The notes below the pieces were generated by a model, which worked only from the letters and a program-made list of their open reading frames with translations, was not told the origin of the DNA and did not search any database. DNA of 64,000 nt from Pontibacter anaerobius. GTDB taxonomy: Bacteria; Bacteroidota; Bacteroidia; Cytophagales; Hymenobacteraceae. Positions 1 to 7,211 of the stretch are shown piece after piece. Location of the stretch: positions 1 through 64,000 of the forward strand of contig NZ_JAPFQO010000002.1 of the NCBI RefSeq assembly GCF_026241195.1, written 5' to 3'. Both the position numbers and the translations under genes were made by a program. Position 1 is the stretch's first letter. Each line of letters begins with the position of its first letter.

Positions 1-112
1 TTCCTGCAAATCGCCTAATGATAAAGTAAGCGACTATTATACCTATGACAACTTGTAGGATGTTTATTATGAAATCCATCTGAGCTTCTAATTCATTGAT
101 TTTATTTGCCAC
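1..112 (-). CDS. Small membrane protein, N-terminal part (runs off the left edge)
   Basis: About 37 N-terminal residues can be read: a short polar helix (NKINELEAQ) then a hydrophobic segment (ILQVVIGIIVAYFII) ending in RR, a likely single membrane helix. The GTG at 112 is preceded directly by an in-frame TAG, so it is the first possible start; the ATG at 79 is the alternative. The DNA is AT-rich like the next small gene and unlike the rest of the window. The function is unknown. Confidence 0.45.
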   Translation of the reverse strand, partial: MANKINELEAQMDFIINILQVVIGIIVAYFIIRRFAG

Positions 113-125
113 CTAACGTGTTTGG

Positions 126-151
126 CTATGGTGCATTTAAATGCACTATAG
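126..151. repeat. 26-nt near-perfect palindrome between two small genes
   Basis: CTAT, a G/T pair, then GTGCAT TTAA ATGCAC and ATAG form a hairpin with one imperfect pair. It lies between two minus-strand small genes and is flanked by CCTAAC (112-117) and GTTGTAT (157-163). That arrangement recalls an attC-like recombination hairpin, but the second box departs from the GTTRRRY consensus at one position. It could equally be a bidirectional terminator. Confidence 0.4.
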
Positions 152-156
152 GCTTT

Positions 157-170
157 GTTGTATAAAGGCT
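157..170 (+). repeat. 14-bp terminal inverted repeat, left copy
   Basis: GTTGTATAAAGGCT here is matched in inverse orientation by AGCTTTTATACAAC at 570-583, with 13 of 14 positions identical. The two copies bracket the AT-rich small membrane-protein gene at 247-564. Confidence 0.5.
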
Positions 171-246
171 TTGTTTTCAGTTACTAACTCCACTTCTTTT
201 TGCTGTGTCAAGTTAACAACTTCTTCATAGTCCATTTTAGAAAGAT

Positions 247-564
247 TTACTTTGTGTCGGACCTGAATACTTCAACTTTTGATTCTTGAAAATCATTGTA
301 AATGTATACCCAATTATAAAGATCAACCTTCTCCTTTCTATTATCAACTATGTAGATTCTTCTTGAGTCTTTTTCAATGAGACCAAACTTTTTACTTTCA
401 TGGTTAATAATTATGTCCCCGTCCTTTGACTGATAGTAGAAGTGCTGTAGATCTCCATAATGATCTTCAATTTCCATGGTATGTAATGACAGGTATAGAA
501 AGCCGCTAAACAAGAATACCAAGCCTACAGATAATAAAACAACAATCTTAGTTCTCTTTTTCAT
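247..564 (-). CDS. Small membrane-anchored protein of unknown function
   Basis: 105 residues from the ATG at 564; the reading frame extends to a TTG at 582 that lies in the inverted repeat, so ATG is preferred. MKKRTK is followed by a hydrophobic segment (VVLLSVGLVFLFSGFLYL), giving one N-terminal membrane helix, then about 75 residues rich in charged and aromatic residues, probably extracytoplasmic. No family is recognised. The gene is AT-rich and enclosed by 14-bp inverted repeats at 157-170 and 570-583, which suggests a horizontally acquired unit. A coding-looking tail continues past its stop in the -1 frame (146-250). Confidence 0.6.
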   Translation of the reverse strand: MKKRTKIVVLLSVGLVFLFSGFLYLSLHTMEIEDHYGDLQHFYYQSKDGDIIINHESKKFGLIEKDSRRIYIVDNRKEKVDLYNWVYIYNDFQESKVEVFRSDTK

Positions 565-569
565 GCTTG

Positions 570-583
570 AGCTTTTATACAAC
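570..583 (-). repeat. 14-bp terminal inverted repeat, right copy
   Basis: AGCTTTTATACAAC is the inverse of the repeat at 157-170 (13/14). It lies directly upstream of the small membrane-protein gene and next to the hairpin at 592-636. Confidence 0.5.
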
Positions 584-591
584 GAAATGGT

Positions 592-636
592 CTAGCAGAC
601 GCTTTGGCTTGTCAGGCTTGCGAGGGTGTCTGCTAG
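592..636. repeat. Inverted repeat CTAGCAGAC / GTCTGCTAG
   Basis: A perfect 9-bp inverted repeat (592-600 with 628-636) with a 27-nt loop. It marks the boundary between the AT-rich small-gene unit and the GC-rich structured element that starts at about 642. Confidence 0.5.
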
Positions 637-641
637 GGTGT

Positions 642-1095
642 GTTGGGCGGGGTTGTTTTTCCCTTTTTCCCCCCGGCACTGCGTTGTAAAAACAAGGGAA
701 AAGCAACCCGGATGGTTGGGTTATTTTCTCCTTTTAAACTCCTTCTCGAGTGGCGCTTTAGCCGGCGGCAATGCCGTTAATGCAGTATTGGCGACGTTGC
801 CAGAGGCGTCAGGCTCCGGGCTGGCCCACCATCAAAAGAAAAACCAATCCTATCATTGGCCTCTCTATTGCCGGGCAACCCTCTGTAAAAGAGCCACCTG
901 CCGAAGTTATGCTCTTGACTTTGTCATTCCCGAGCTATAACTTCGCCCCTCAAAGTCTTGCCTGGACGCCCCCGTCCGAAAGCCAGCTTTCTCCCGGCTT
1001 CGCCGAGGCAAGACTTCCAGTCAGAAACGCCATTTCTTCCTTTGGCTCTTTTTCTGATCGTTGCCCCGCTTTAGTGGCCTTTGATGCCGCCCAGC
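642..1095 (+). other. Large multi-stem structured element (candidate structured RNA or folded DNA)
   Basis: No convincing gene occupies this stretch; the overlapping frames at 626-1100 have no family features. Instead it folds repeatedly. An outer stem 642-650/1087-1095 encloses: a 15-16-bp stem 650-665/694-709; hairpin 766-769/773-776 inside 767-771/797-801; 799-803/821-825; 844-848/855-859; 881-884/890-893; a long stem 902-910/937-945 continued by 911-914/932-935 and 916-919/923-926; a cloverleaf 953-1016; and 1021-1027/1051-1057 with 1029-1032/1043-1046. The two non-Watson-Crick pairs in the longest stems (656-703 and 643-1094) are T/G on the plus strand, so they would be U-G in a plus-strand RNA but A-C in a minus-strand one. 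That weakly favours a plus-strand transcript. I do not recognise a known RNA class. Confidence 0.5.
953..1016. other. Perfect four-way (cloverleaf) junction inside the structured element
   Basis: An 11-bp perfect stem (953-963/1006-1016) closes three hairpins that abut with almost no unpaired bases: 964-968/973-977 (loop CCCC), 978-982/987-991 (loop CCAG) and 995-998/1002-1005 (loop TTC). Only the three bases 992-994 are unpaired between arms. The outline is tRNA-like, but there is no 7-base anticodon loop, no T-loop GTTC motif and no CCA-type acceptor, so it is not a tRNA. On the minus strand the third arm contains GCGAAGC, a DNA mini-hairpin known to be unusually stable. Confidence 0.6.
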
Positions 1096-1164
1096 CCTAA
1101 AAAAGCCTGAAAGACACGCCACTTTAAAACCTGAAAATAATCCCAATCACGGCCAACTTCTGTG

Positions 1165-1185
1165 TAAACGTCACTGTGACGTTTA
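1165..1185. promoter_or_regulatory. 21-bp palindrome TAAACGTCA-N3-TGACGTTTA
   Basis: A perfect 9-bp inverted repeat (1165-1173/1177-1185) with a 3-nt centre, about 175 nt upstream of the DNA glycosylase gene and just after the structured element. No T-run follows, so an operator is more likely than a terminator. The bound protein is unknown. Confidence 0.35.
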
Positions 1186-1359
1186 TCTGCATTATGTGCG
1201 GAGTCCAAAATTCCTTTTCGCCTCCTAAAATAAGTATAAATTCATACTTTTCTATACTAGATGTATGAAGTTCTGCAAGGTTATACTTTCTGTTTGAAAA
1301 CCAAGTAAATAATAGCGCAAAGTATAACCGTAAGGTGTAGCATGAAGTAAAAGAGAAGT

Positions 1360-1923
1360 ATGCTGTCTACTAAAAGCCCAACCAAAGAAGAATTAGCCGC
1401 CGCCTCCGGAAAGACTGTGCCTGATATAATTGCCCCGGGCCTGAAAACGCTTTTCTGTGGCATAAACCCCGGTTTATATACTGCTGCAAAAGGACACCAC
1501 TTCGCAAGGCCGGGAAACCGCTTCTGGCCCACACTGCACGCCGCCGGCTTTACCCCGGAGAAATACCAGCCACACCAGGAGAATGAGCTTCTGCAATTGG
1601 GCTATGGCATTACCAACGTGGTGGAGAGGGCAACAGCCAGTGCGGCTGAGCTAAGCAAAGCAGAATTGATCGAGGGAGGCATTACGCTGGTGGAGAAAGT
1701 GATCCTGTACCAGCCGCAGGTGCTGGCCTTGCTAGGACTTGGCGCATACCGCGTGGCCTTCGGCAAAGCAACTGCCGACATCGGGCTGCAGGAGCAGACA
1801 CTGGGGCAGACCCGGCTTTGGGTTCTCCCCAACCCAAGTGGGCTTAACGCTCATTTTCCCCCTAAAAAGCTTGCCGCCGTTTACCGGGACCTCCGTGAGT
1901 TTGTGTACCAACTAGAGGGTTAA
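1360..1923 (+). CDS. mug: Mismatch-specific uracil/thymine DNA glycosylase (Mug/TDG family)
   Basis: 187 residues, close to the usual length for Mug. The enzyme removes uracil or thymine mispaired with guanine in the first step of base-excision repair. The signature GINPGLYTA lies at residues 34-42, with Asn36 in the water-activating position; the second motif PNPSGLNAHF near residue 152-161 matches the intercalating PNPSGL loop of the family. The ATG at 1360 leaves about 30 residues before the core, slightly longer than E. coli Mug. It stands alone, downstream of several TATACTT/AAGTATA copies. Confidence 0.88.
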   Translation: MLSTKSPTKEELAAASGKTVPDIIAPGLKTLFCGINPGLYTAAKGHHFARPGNRFWPTLHAAGFTPEKYQPHQENELLQLGYGITNVVERATASAAELSKAELIEGGITLVEKVILYQPQVLALLGLGAYRVAFGKATADIGLQEQTLGQTRLWVLPNPSGLNAHFPPKKLAAVYRDLREFVYQLEG

Positions 1924-2275
1924 ATCTGCATCTCGCTAGAGCAAATTAAACCCCAACGCATAATATACTGTAGGTCTGATATAAAAAGGTGAAGGGCCGG
2001 CAGGCTAAGCTGGCTCTCCATATATGCGTAACCAAGTATAAACCCCAAAAATAGTTGAGATTCTGTTAAGAAAACTGGTGTAAAATGAGCGCCCCTTCTC
2101 CCGGAGGTAAAGCCTATACTACCACAACCAAGATCCTTTCAGGATAACAATAAGTTGGAGATTAAAACGGCCCTGCCACAGATAGGGGTTTCGTAAAAAG
2201 TGTAGTGTAGGTGGTTCCCCTCCCCGGAGGGGTTAGGGGTGGGGTAATCACAACTTAAGGTAAAATTCAAAAGCT
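1924..2275. other. Gene-free stretch holding one repeat module
   Basis: No plausible gene on either strand. It carries the G/C-rich repeat module described at 2191-2260 and one AAGTATA copy; I see nothing else in it. Confidence 0.5.
2191..2260. repeat. Short interspersed repeat (CCCCTCC..GGAGGGGTTAGGGG module)
   Basis: This module, ending in CAACTTAAG, recurs at 37661-37724 with the same order of blocks (GTAAAAAGT, GATTCCCCTC, GGAGGGGTTAGGGGTGG, TAATC.CAACTTAAG). Its G/C core also occurs inside the two long repeats at about 10070-10100 and 29560-29600. The core CCCCTCC/GGAGGGG is a hairpin. Confidence 0.6.
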
Positions 2276-3226
2276 ATGGCAAAACAAATGAAAGCGGCTA
2301 CCTATTCTGCGTTTGGTGGTCCTGAGAAAGTAAGTATTAACACAGTTGATATACCTGAGACAGGAGAGGGCGAGGTGCTTATCCGGATAAAGGCTGCCGG
2401 CGTGAACCCGGTAGATTATGCGGTTCGGGAGGGTTACCTAAAAGATCACTTGCCAACAGCGTTTCCGGTTATACCTGGCTGGGACCTGGCCGGTGAAATT
2501 GTGGAACGCGGCTACAGCGCCAGGAGGTTTGCTGTGGGGGAAGAGGTATATGCGTATGCCCGACGGCCCGTGGTGCAGCATGGCACCTTCGCAGAATATA
2601 TTGTGATACCGGAGAGTTACATTAGCGGCCGACCCCTGAACGTGTCGTGGGAGGAAGCGGCAGGTATTCCACTGGTGGGGCTTACGGCCTATCAATCGTT
2701 GTTTGATGCGGGTAAACTGCAGGAAAACCAAACCGTGCTCATTCTCGGCGCCTCAGGTGGCGTAGGTAGCCTGGCCATACAGCTGGCCAAGGCCAAAGGG
2801 GCTAACGTTATAGGCGTGGCCAGCGAAAAGAACCATTCTTACATGCGTAATTTAGGAGCTGATTATACAGTGGATTATAAAAATACCCATGTAGGTGAGG
2901 CGGTACAGCTGCTGGTGCCAGATGGTGTGGATATAATTTTTGATTGTGCCAGCGGCGAAACGCTGCAGCAAAGCCTGCAAGCCCTGAAGCCTTCTGGCAA
3001 GCTGGTATCCATACTTAACCACGGCACAGACCTGGACCCGAAGATAGATTTCAGTTATGTGTTTGTGGAGCCCAATACGCGGCAGCTGGATCACTTGCGG
3101 GAACTGACAGAGGCGGGGCAACTTCGTGTGCCAGTAACCCAAACTTATACTTTGGATGAAACCGCCGAGGCGATGAAGCAGATACAGTCACAGCATACCA
3201 CCGGTAAGCTGGTCATAGTTCCGTAA
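2276..3226 (+). CDS. Zinc-independent NADP-dependent alcohol dehydrogenase/quinone oxidoreductase (MDR superfamily)
   Basis: 316 residues, the normal length of quinone-oxidoreductase-type medium-chain dehydrogenases. The GroES-like N-terminal domain (GEGEVLIRIKAAGVNPVDY) lacks the zinc-binding cysteines of true alcohol dehydrogenases. The Rossmann dinucleotide motif GASGGVGSLAIQLAKAKG sits near residue 159. It probably reduces quinones or enones with NADPH in the cytoplasm; the substrate cannot be read from the sequence. It is a single gene followed by a strong terminator. Confidence 0.85.
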   Translation: MAKQMKAATYSAFGGPEKVSINTVDIPETGEGEVLIRIKAAGVNPVDYAVREGYLKDHLPTAFPVIPGWDLAGEIVERGYSARRFAVGEEVYAYARRPVVQHGTFAEYIVIPESYISGRPLNVSWEEAAGIPLVGLTAYQSLFDAGKLQENQTVLILGASGGVGSLAIQLAKAKGANVIGVASEKNHSYMRNLGADYTVDYKNTHVGEAVQLLVPDGVDIIFDCASGETLQQSLQALKPSGKLVSILNHGTDLDPKIDFSYVFVEPNTRQLDHLRELTEAGQLRVPVTQTYTLDETAEAMKQIQSQHTTGKLVIVP

Positions 3227-3250
3227 GCTGGCTAAGGCTACTTTATACTT

Positions 3251-3300
3251 TGCGGTTAGCTGCCTGCCGAATCTCGGCTGTTTGCTAACCGCATTTTTTT
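3251..3300 (+). terminator. Rho-independent terminator
   Basis: TGCGGTTAGC (3251-3260) pairs perfectly with GCTAACCGCA (3284-3293), followed by a run of seven T. It ends the oxidoreductase transcript. Confidence 0.85.
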
Positions 3301-3343
3301 TGAGTTTCAAAGGCTTGTTAGTATAAACTGGTACTAAAAAGCT

Positions 3344-3964
3344 TTAAGGCTTGTAGGGGGTGATCTTTCCATCATCTACAAGAAAGGCTTTGTCCGCTTC
3401 GTCAAGTATAACTTCTTTGCTGTCGGAGTAGGCTTCGATGATGTTGAACTTCCTGCCTTTAAAATGCTTTGTGATCCGGCGCAGTTTCTCCTCTTCTTTG
3501 CAGGCTTCGTCAACTACCAGGTAGGTGCCGCCTTCATACTTCACTTCAGTTCCGGCAAAGCCATCTACCGGGAAAAGGTCAAAAAGCGGCTTTACATACA
3601 GCTCCAGCCCGCCTGTGGCGCAAAACAGCAACACGCCTTCTTTCCGCATCTTCTCGAAATGCTGCTTTAGCTCTTTGTTAAAGTTATCCGGGTACTCTTT
3701 TTCCCAGAACTCTTTGGCTAAGGCTTTTACACGCTCAGGCTGAAGCTTGTCGAGGTAGTTGAAAAAGTTCTCTTTAAACTCTGTCTGGCGCATCTGGTGG
3801 AGCTTGTGCAGCAGCTTGTAATAGGCCATCTCGAACAGGAACTTTATCCGCCCGGGCTGTTTGCTAAGTATAAATTTATAGAATTCAGTTTTGGAGCTCT
3901 TGTTGTAAAAAGTGCCGTTTAAATCAAACACGATAATTTTTGCCTCAGCCTCTGTTGGAGCCAT
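3344..3964 (-). CDS. HAD-superfamily protein with an altered catalytic motif
   Basis: 206 residues with a HAD fold (phosphoserine-phosphatase-like type): motif I is IIVFDLNGTFYN (residues 10-21), a helical cap follows, motif II lies around LLFCATGGLE, a lysine region around KEEEKLRRITKH, and motif III/IV reads AYSDSKEVILDEADKAFLVD. In active phosphatases motif I is DxDGT, and the second aspartate is the general acid/base; here it is asparagine. The usual GDSxxD metal motif is SDSKEV. Phosphatase activity may therefore be weak, altered or absent. A single gene. Confidence 0.75.
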   Translation of the reverse strand: MAPTEAEAKIIVFDLNGTFYNKSSKTEFYKFILSKQPGRIKFLFEMAYYKLLHKLHQMRQTEFKENFFNYLDKLQPERVKALAKEFWEKEYPDNFNKELKQHFEKMRKEGVLLFCATGGLELYVKPLFDLFPVDGFAGTEVKYEGGTYLVVDEACKEEEKLRRITKHFKGRKFNIIEAYSDSKEVILDEADKAFLVDDGKITPYKP

Positions 3965-4127
3965 TTTGATGCCTCTTTAGTGTGGATGTATATACGTGGT
4001 GCAGTAGGTTTACAACTGTTTAATTGATGCAATTTCTGCAGTTTAAAGTATAGCCGGAGAAAGCTGGGCGCAGCATAAATATGCCTTAAAAAAACTTGCA
4101 GAGGTGCTGTAAGGAGGGGTAAAAAGA

Positions 4128-4176
4128 AAGTGGTAGGGCATCCAGAACCTGACTGGCTCAGAACATCCTACCACTT
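4128..4176 (-). terminator. Rho-independent terminator of the small lipoprotein gene
   Basis: A perfect 10-bp stem (4128-4137/4167-4176); read on the minus strand it is followed by a T-rich run (4121-4127). Confidence 0.7.
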
Positions 4177-4195
4177 CCATTACAATTTATACTTC

Positions 4196-4414
4196 TTAGT
4201 TATCTGCTGTATCTGTTTCGATGGTTTCAGTCTCAGTTTCCATCGTAGTGTCGATATCGCGTACGGTTCTTTCAACCTCAAGCTCAGATACTGTAGTGTC
4301 TGTGTCTATTACTGTGCCATCAGTTTCTTCGTTGGTTACGCCTTCGTTGCCACCGCAAGAGTAAAAACCAAGGGAACCGAAAGCTATAGCACATGCAAAT
4401 AATACCTTTTTCAT
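4196..4414 (-). CDS. Small acidic lipoprotein
   Basis: 72 residues: signal peptide MKKVLFACAIAFGSLGF ending in a lipobox-like FYSC, then about 50 residues made almost only of Asp, Glu, Thr and Val (TDTTVSELEVE, METETETIETDTADN). Such low-complexity acidic tails are common in small Bacteroidota lipoproteins of unknown role. It has its own terminator and stands alone. Confidence 0.7.
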   Translation of the reverse strand: MKKVLFACAIAFGSLGFYSCGGNEGVTNEETDGTVIDTDTTVSELEVERTVRDIDTTMETETETIETDTADN

Positions 4415-4682
4415 ATTAGTTTTATTTAATTTAACATCTGGTAAATACCTGTTTGTTAGCTGCAGGTATGATTTGTACTTTATGACAATCGTTAGTTTCT
4501 ACGGGTTAAGCCGGAGAAAGGGTTTTGTTCAGGCCTTTATTCCGTGCCTGGCACGCTAAAAGTCCGATAAACGTTGCAAACTGATGTGTGAAAACGTTTG
4601 CCAAGCGATAATACATCAAGTTGAATAGGTTAGATTACAAGCCAGCACAAGTATAAATAAGACTAGTTTTAGCTATTTATAC

Positions 4683-6236
4683 TTACTCCTGCACCTGCTT
4701 ACGCAGCACTTTGCCCTGGCGGTTGCTGGTGTAGTTTTCTCCCTCCTTCACTATTTTACCGCCTATCAAAACATACCGGAAGCCGCTGGCTAGCTGGTCT
4801 GGCTTTTCGTAAGTGGCGTTCTCTTTTATCTCAGAAGGGTCAAAGATTAACAGGTCGGCTTTGTAGCCGGGCTTCAGCAGACCACGGTTTTGCAGGCCAA
4901 TGGTTTCGGCAGGCAGTCCTGTCATTTTACGCACGGCCTCTTTGAGTGTCAGCAGCTTTTTATCCACTACGTACGTCTCTAAAATTTTAGCAAAGGCACC
5001 GTAGCCGCGTGGGTGGTGCATACTGGGGCTTCCGTCGGTGCAGATCATTACGTGCGGGTCCAGCATCAGTTCTTCCTGCAGTTCCTCGTTCATGATAAAG
5101 TAGGCCCCGCTGGCACCGTAAGGCCCAATGTTCTCCACCAGCACATCCTCAAAAGGCTTATTTAATTCCTTGGCTATCTGGGCCAGGTTTTTACCCGTAT
5201 ATCGGCCAGAACCGATCAGTGTAGCTTCCGGACCATTGCGCTGTATGATCTTCTTACGCATGTAATCCCTCAGTTCCTCCTTGCGGGTTTTCAGCACTTC
5301 TTTGTAATCGTAAGGCGATTTAGCCCATTCCGGGAAGAGTATGGCGATGCCGGTAAAACTGGCGGTGTAGGGGTATAAGTCGGCTGTTACCTTGGTGCCG
5401 CTCTGGCGGGCGCTGTCAAGCAGCTGCAGCACCTGATGCGCCCGCTCCTTACCCTTGCCGTACACCACTTTTATATGCGATACATGCACCGGGCAGTACT
5501 GCCCCTGCTCCAACAGTTCTTTGATAGATGCCTCTATCAAGGCATCATCCTCATAGCGCATGTGGCTCATCACTAATCCATTTTTAGAGCCTACTACCTT
5601 TGCCAGGCGGTTCAGTTCGTTGCTGGTGGCGTAGTAGCCGGGGTTATACTCCAGGCCGGTGGTCAGGCCGTAGCAGCCGGCATCCATGGCATCGGCCACC
5701 AAGGCTTCCATAGCTTGCATGTGCTCCTCCGAGGGAATAGAATCATACATGGCACCCGATAGCACACGAAGCGAGTTGTGGCCGGCAAACATGGCAACAT
5801 TTACGCCCGGTTTAGCTGTATCCACGGAGTCCATCCAAACACTCATGTCTTTGTTATTATGGCTAAAGCCGTCCTGACCCAGGCAAATCGTGGTAACGCC
5901 CATCGCCAGAAAGTTTTTAAATTCCGGCTCCTTCATCGGGTCGCCGTGGGCGTGGGTGTCTATAAACCCTGGGGTAATGACCATCCCCTGGGCCGGTATG
6001 GTTTTCAGGGCAGTGTAGGTATTGGCGGTGTCCTTGTCGATAAGGGCGATAGTGTCTCCGCCGATGAGCACGTTGGCCATATAGGGCGCTGCGCCTGAGC
6101 CGTCTACCACAGAGGCTTTCTCCAGCAACAGGTCGTATGTTACGTCTGCTTGTTTTTCCGTGGTTTGGCAGGAGGAAAAGATGGCTGCGGCTACAAGGGC
6201 CGGAAGTAGTTTTCGGAGTGATTTATACTTTGTCAT
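4683..6236 (-). CDS. N-acyl-D-amino-acid deacylase-type amidohydrolase, lipoprotein
   Basis: 517 residues. A signal peptide ends in AAIFSSC, a lipobox, placing the enzyme on the periplasmic face of a membrane. The metal-binding HxH is in GFIDTHAHGDPM; later ligands lie in CPVHVSHIKV and ICTDGSPSMHHPRGYG, and the C-terminal strand ADLLIFDP is typical of the D-aminoacylase branch. Members hydrolyse N-acyl-D-amino acids or related amides with Zn. Here it may act on cell-wall or environmental D-amino acid derivatives; the substrate is inferred from the family only. Confidence 0.82.
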   Translation of the reverse strand: MTKYKSLRKLLPALVAAAIFSSCQTTEKQADVTYDLLLEKASVVDGSGAAPYMANVLIGGDTIALIDKDTANTYTALKTIPAQGMVITPGFIDTHAHGDPMKEPEFKNFLAMGVTTICLGQDGFSHNNKDMSVWMDSVDTAKPGVNVAMFAGHNSLRVLSGAMYDSIPSEEHMQAMEALVADAMDAGCYGLTTGLEYNPGYYATSNELNRLAKVVGSKNGLVMSHMRYEDDALIEASIKELLEQGQYCPVHVSHIKVVYGKGKERAHQVLQLLDSARQSGTKVTADLYPYTASFTGIAILFPEWAKSPYDYKEVLKTRKEELRDYMRKKIIQRNGPEATLIGSGRYTGKNLAQIAKELNKPFEDVLVENIGPYGASGAYFIMNEELQEELMLDPHVMICTDGSPSMHHPRGYGAFAKILETYVVDKKLLTLKEAVRKMTGLPAETIGLQNRGLLKPGYKADLLIFDPSEIKENATYEKPDQLASGFRYVLIGGKIVKEGENYTSNRQGKVLRKQVQE

Positions 6237-6378
6237 CGGTGCTTTTTATACTTCAGCTGTGCATTTAAAGGCTAATTTGGTGCGATGGTTTCAGCCATCA
6301 TACAGGTGTGGCATGAAACCGGCAGTATAAGTTACGGATAAGTATTTTAACTCAATAATCCCAGGCACGGTCTATACT

Positions 6379-7176
6379 TTAAAACGCAATAAAATCCGGG
6401 TTATGCAGGTCGGGTTTGTTGTACACCAGTTCCTGCTGCAGGTCCTTCTGGTAGATACCTCTGTTAAGTGCTGAAAGGATGGCATGGGCGGCGGCGGTGT
6501 CCCACTCCATGGTGGGTGCGAAACGTGGGTAGAGGTCTGCCTTGCCCTCTGCCAGCAGCATGAATTTTAGCGAACTGCCCATGCTGCTAGTGTTTGCCCC
6601 CGGGAAGCGCTGTATAAAGGCTGCTGTTTCGGGGCTTTGGTGCGTGCGGGAAGCAATTAGTGTAAGTTGCGGCATTTCGAGCAGATCTTCCAGCGTTCGC
6701 CGCTGGGGCAGAGGCTGCAGCTGAGTTTTGTTGCCGTCAGTTGCTTTAAACACGCCAGTTTCAGAAGAGCCAACGTATAAATTGCCCGGCACGGGGGCAT
6801 AAATTACGCCGCCCACCGGCTTGTTGTGGTGCATCAGGGCAATGTTGATGGTAAACTCCCCGTTCCGCTTCAGAAACTCCTTAGTGCCATCCAGCGGGTC
6901 CACGAGCCAGTACTGTGCCCATTTCTCCCTTTGCTCAAAATCAGTGTGCCTGCCTTCCTCCGAAAGTATGGGCAAGCCTGTCGTTTCTAAGTGCCGGCTT
7001 ATTATTTCGTGTGCAGCGCTGTCTGCCCTGGTCAGAGGCGAATCGTCGGTTTTCAAGGCTACGCCTACATCACCGGAAGTATAAATCTCCAAGATGGCAC
7101 GCCCAGCTTCCAGTGCTGCTGTTCTGGCAAGCTGTAATAAGGAGGCTATACTTGCTCCTGGTCTGTCTGAATTCAT
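6379..7176 (-). CDS. cysQ: 3'(2'),5'-bisphosphate nucleotidase CysQ
   Basis: 265 residues of the inositol-monophosphatase fold. The metal site is visible: LSEEGR (residues 71-76), VDPLDGTKEF (92-101, with Asp93 and Asp96) and EWDTAAAHA (near 225). CysQ hydrolyses adenosine 3',5'-bisphosphate (PAP) to AMP, removing the by-product of PAPS-using reactions. It lies 35 nt downstream of cysC in the same direction, and a sulfotransferase is divergent from them, so it completes a PAPS make/use/clear module. Confidence 0.92.
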   Translation of the reverse strand: MNSDRPGASIASLLQLARTAALEAGRAILEIYTSGDVGVALKTDDSPLTRADSAAHEIISRHLETTGLPILSEEGRHTDFEQREKWAQYWLVDPLDGTKEFLKRNGEFTINIALMHHNKPVGGVIYAPVPGNLYVGSSETGVFKATDGNKTQLQPLPQRRTLEDLLEMPQLTLIASRTHQSPETAAFIQRFPGANTSSMGSSLKFMLLAEGKADLYPRFAPTMEWDTAAAHAILSALNRGIYQKDLQQELVYNKPDLHNPDFIAF

Positions 7177-7211
7177 ACTTTAAAAGGTTAAAAACGGGAA
7201 GGCCACGTATA

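Noticed and set aside
953-1016. tRNA gene
   Set aside because: Cloverleaf outline only: arm loops are 3-4 nt, there is no anticodon loop, T-loop or D-loop consensus, and the closing stem is 11 bp.
642-1095. Group II intron or retron RNA
   Set aside because: No domain V-like AGC/GTT hairpin, no intron-encoded or retron reverse transcriptase next to it, and no match to a known branch structure.
626-1100. Two overlapping plus-strand reading frames of about 105 residues
   Set aside because: Composition is Ser/Pro/Arg-rich without any domain, both overlap the nested stems, and they overlap each other; the palindromes explain the sequence better.
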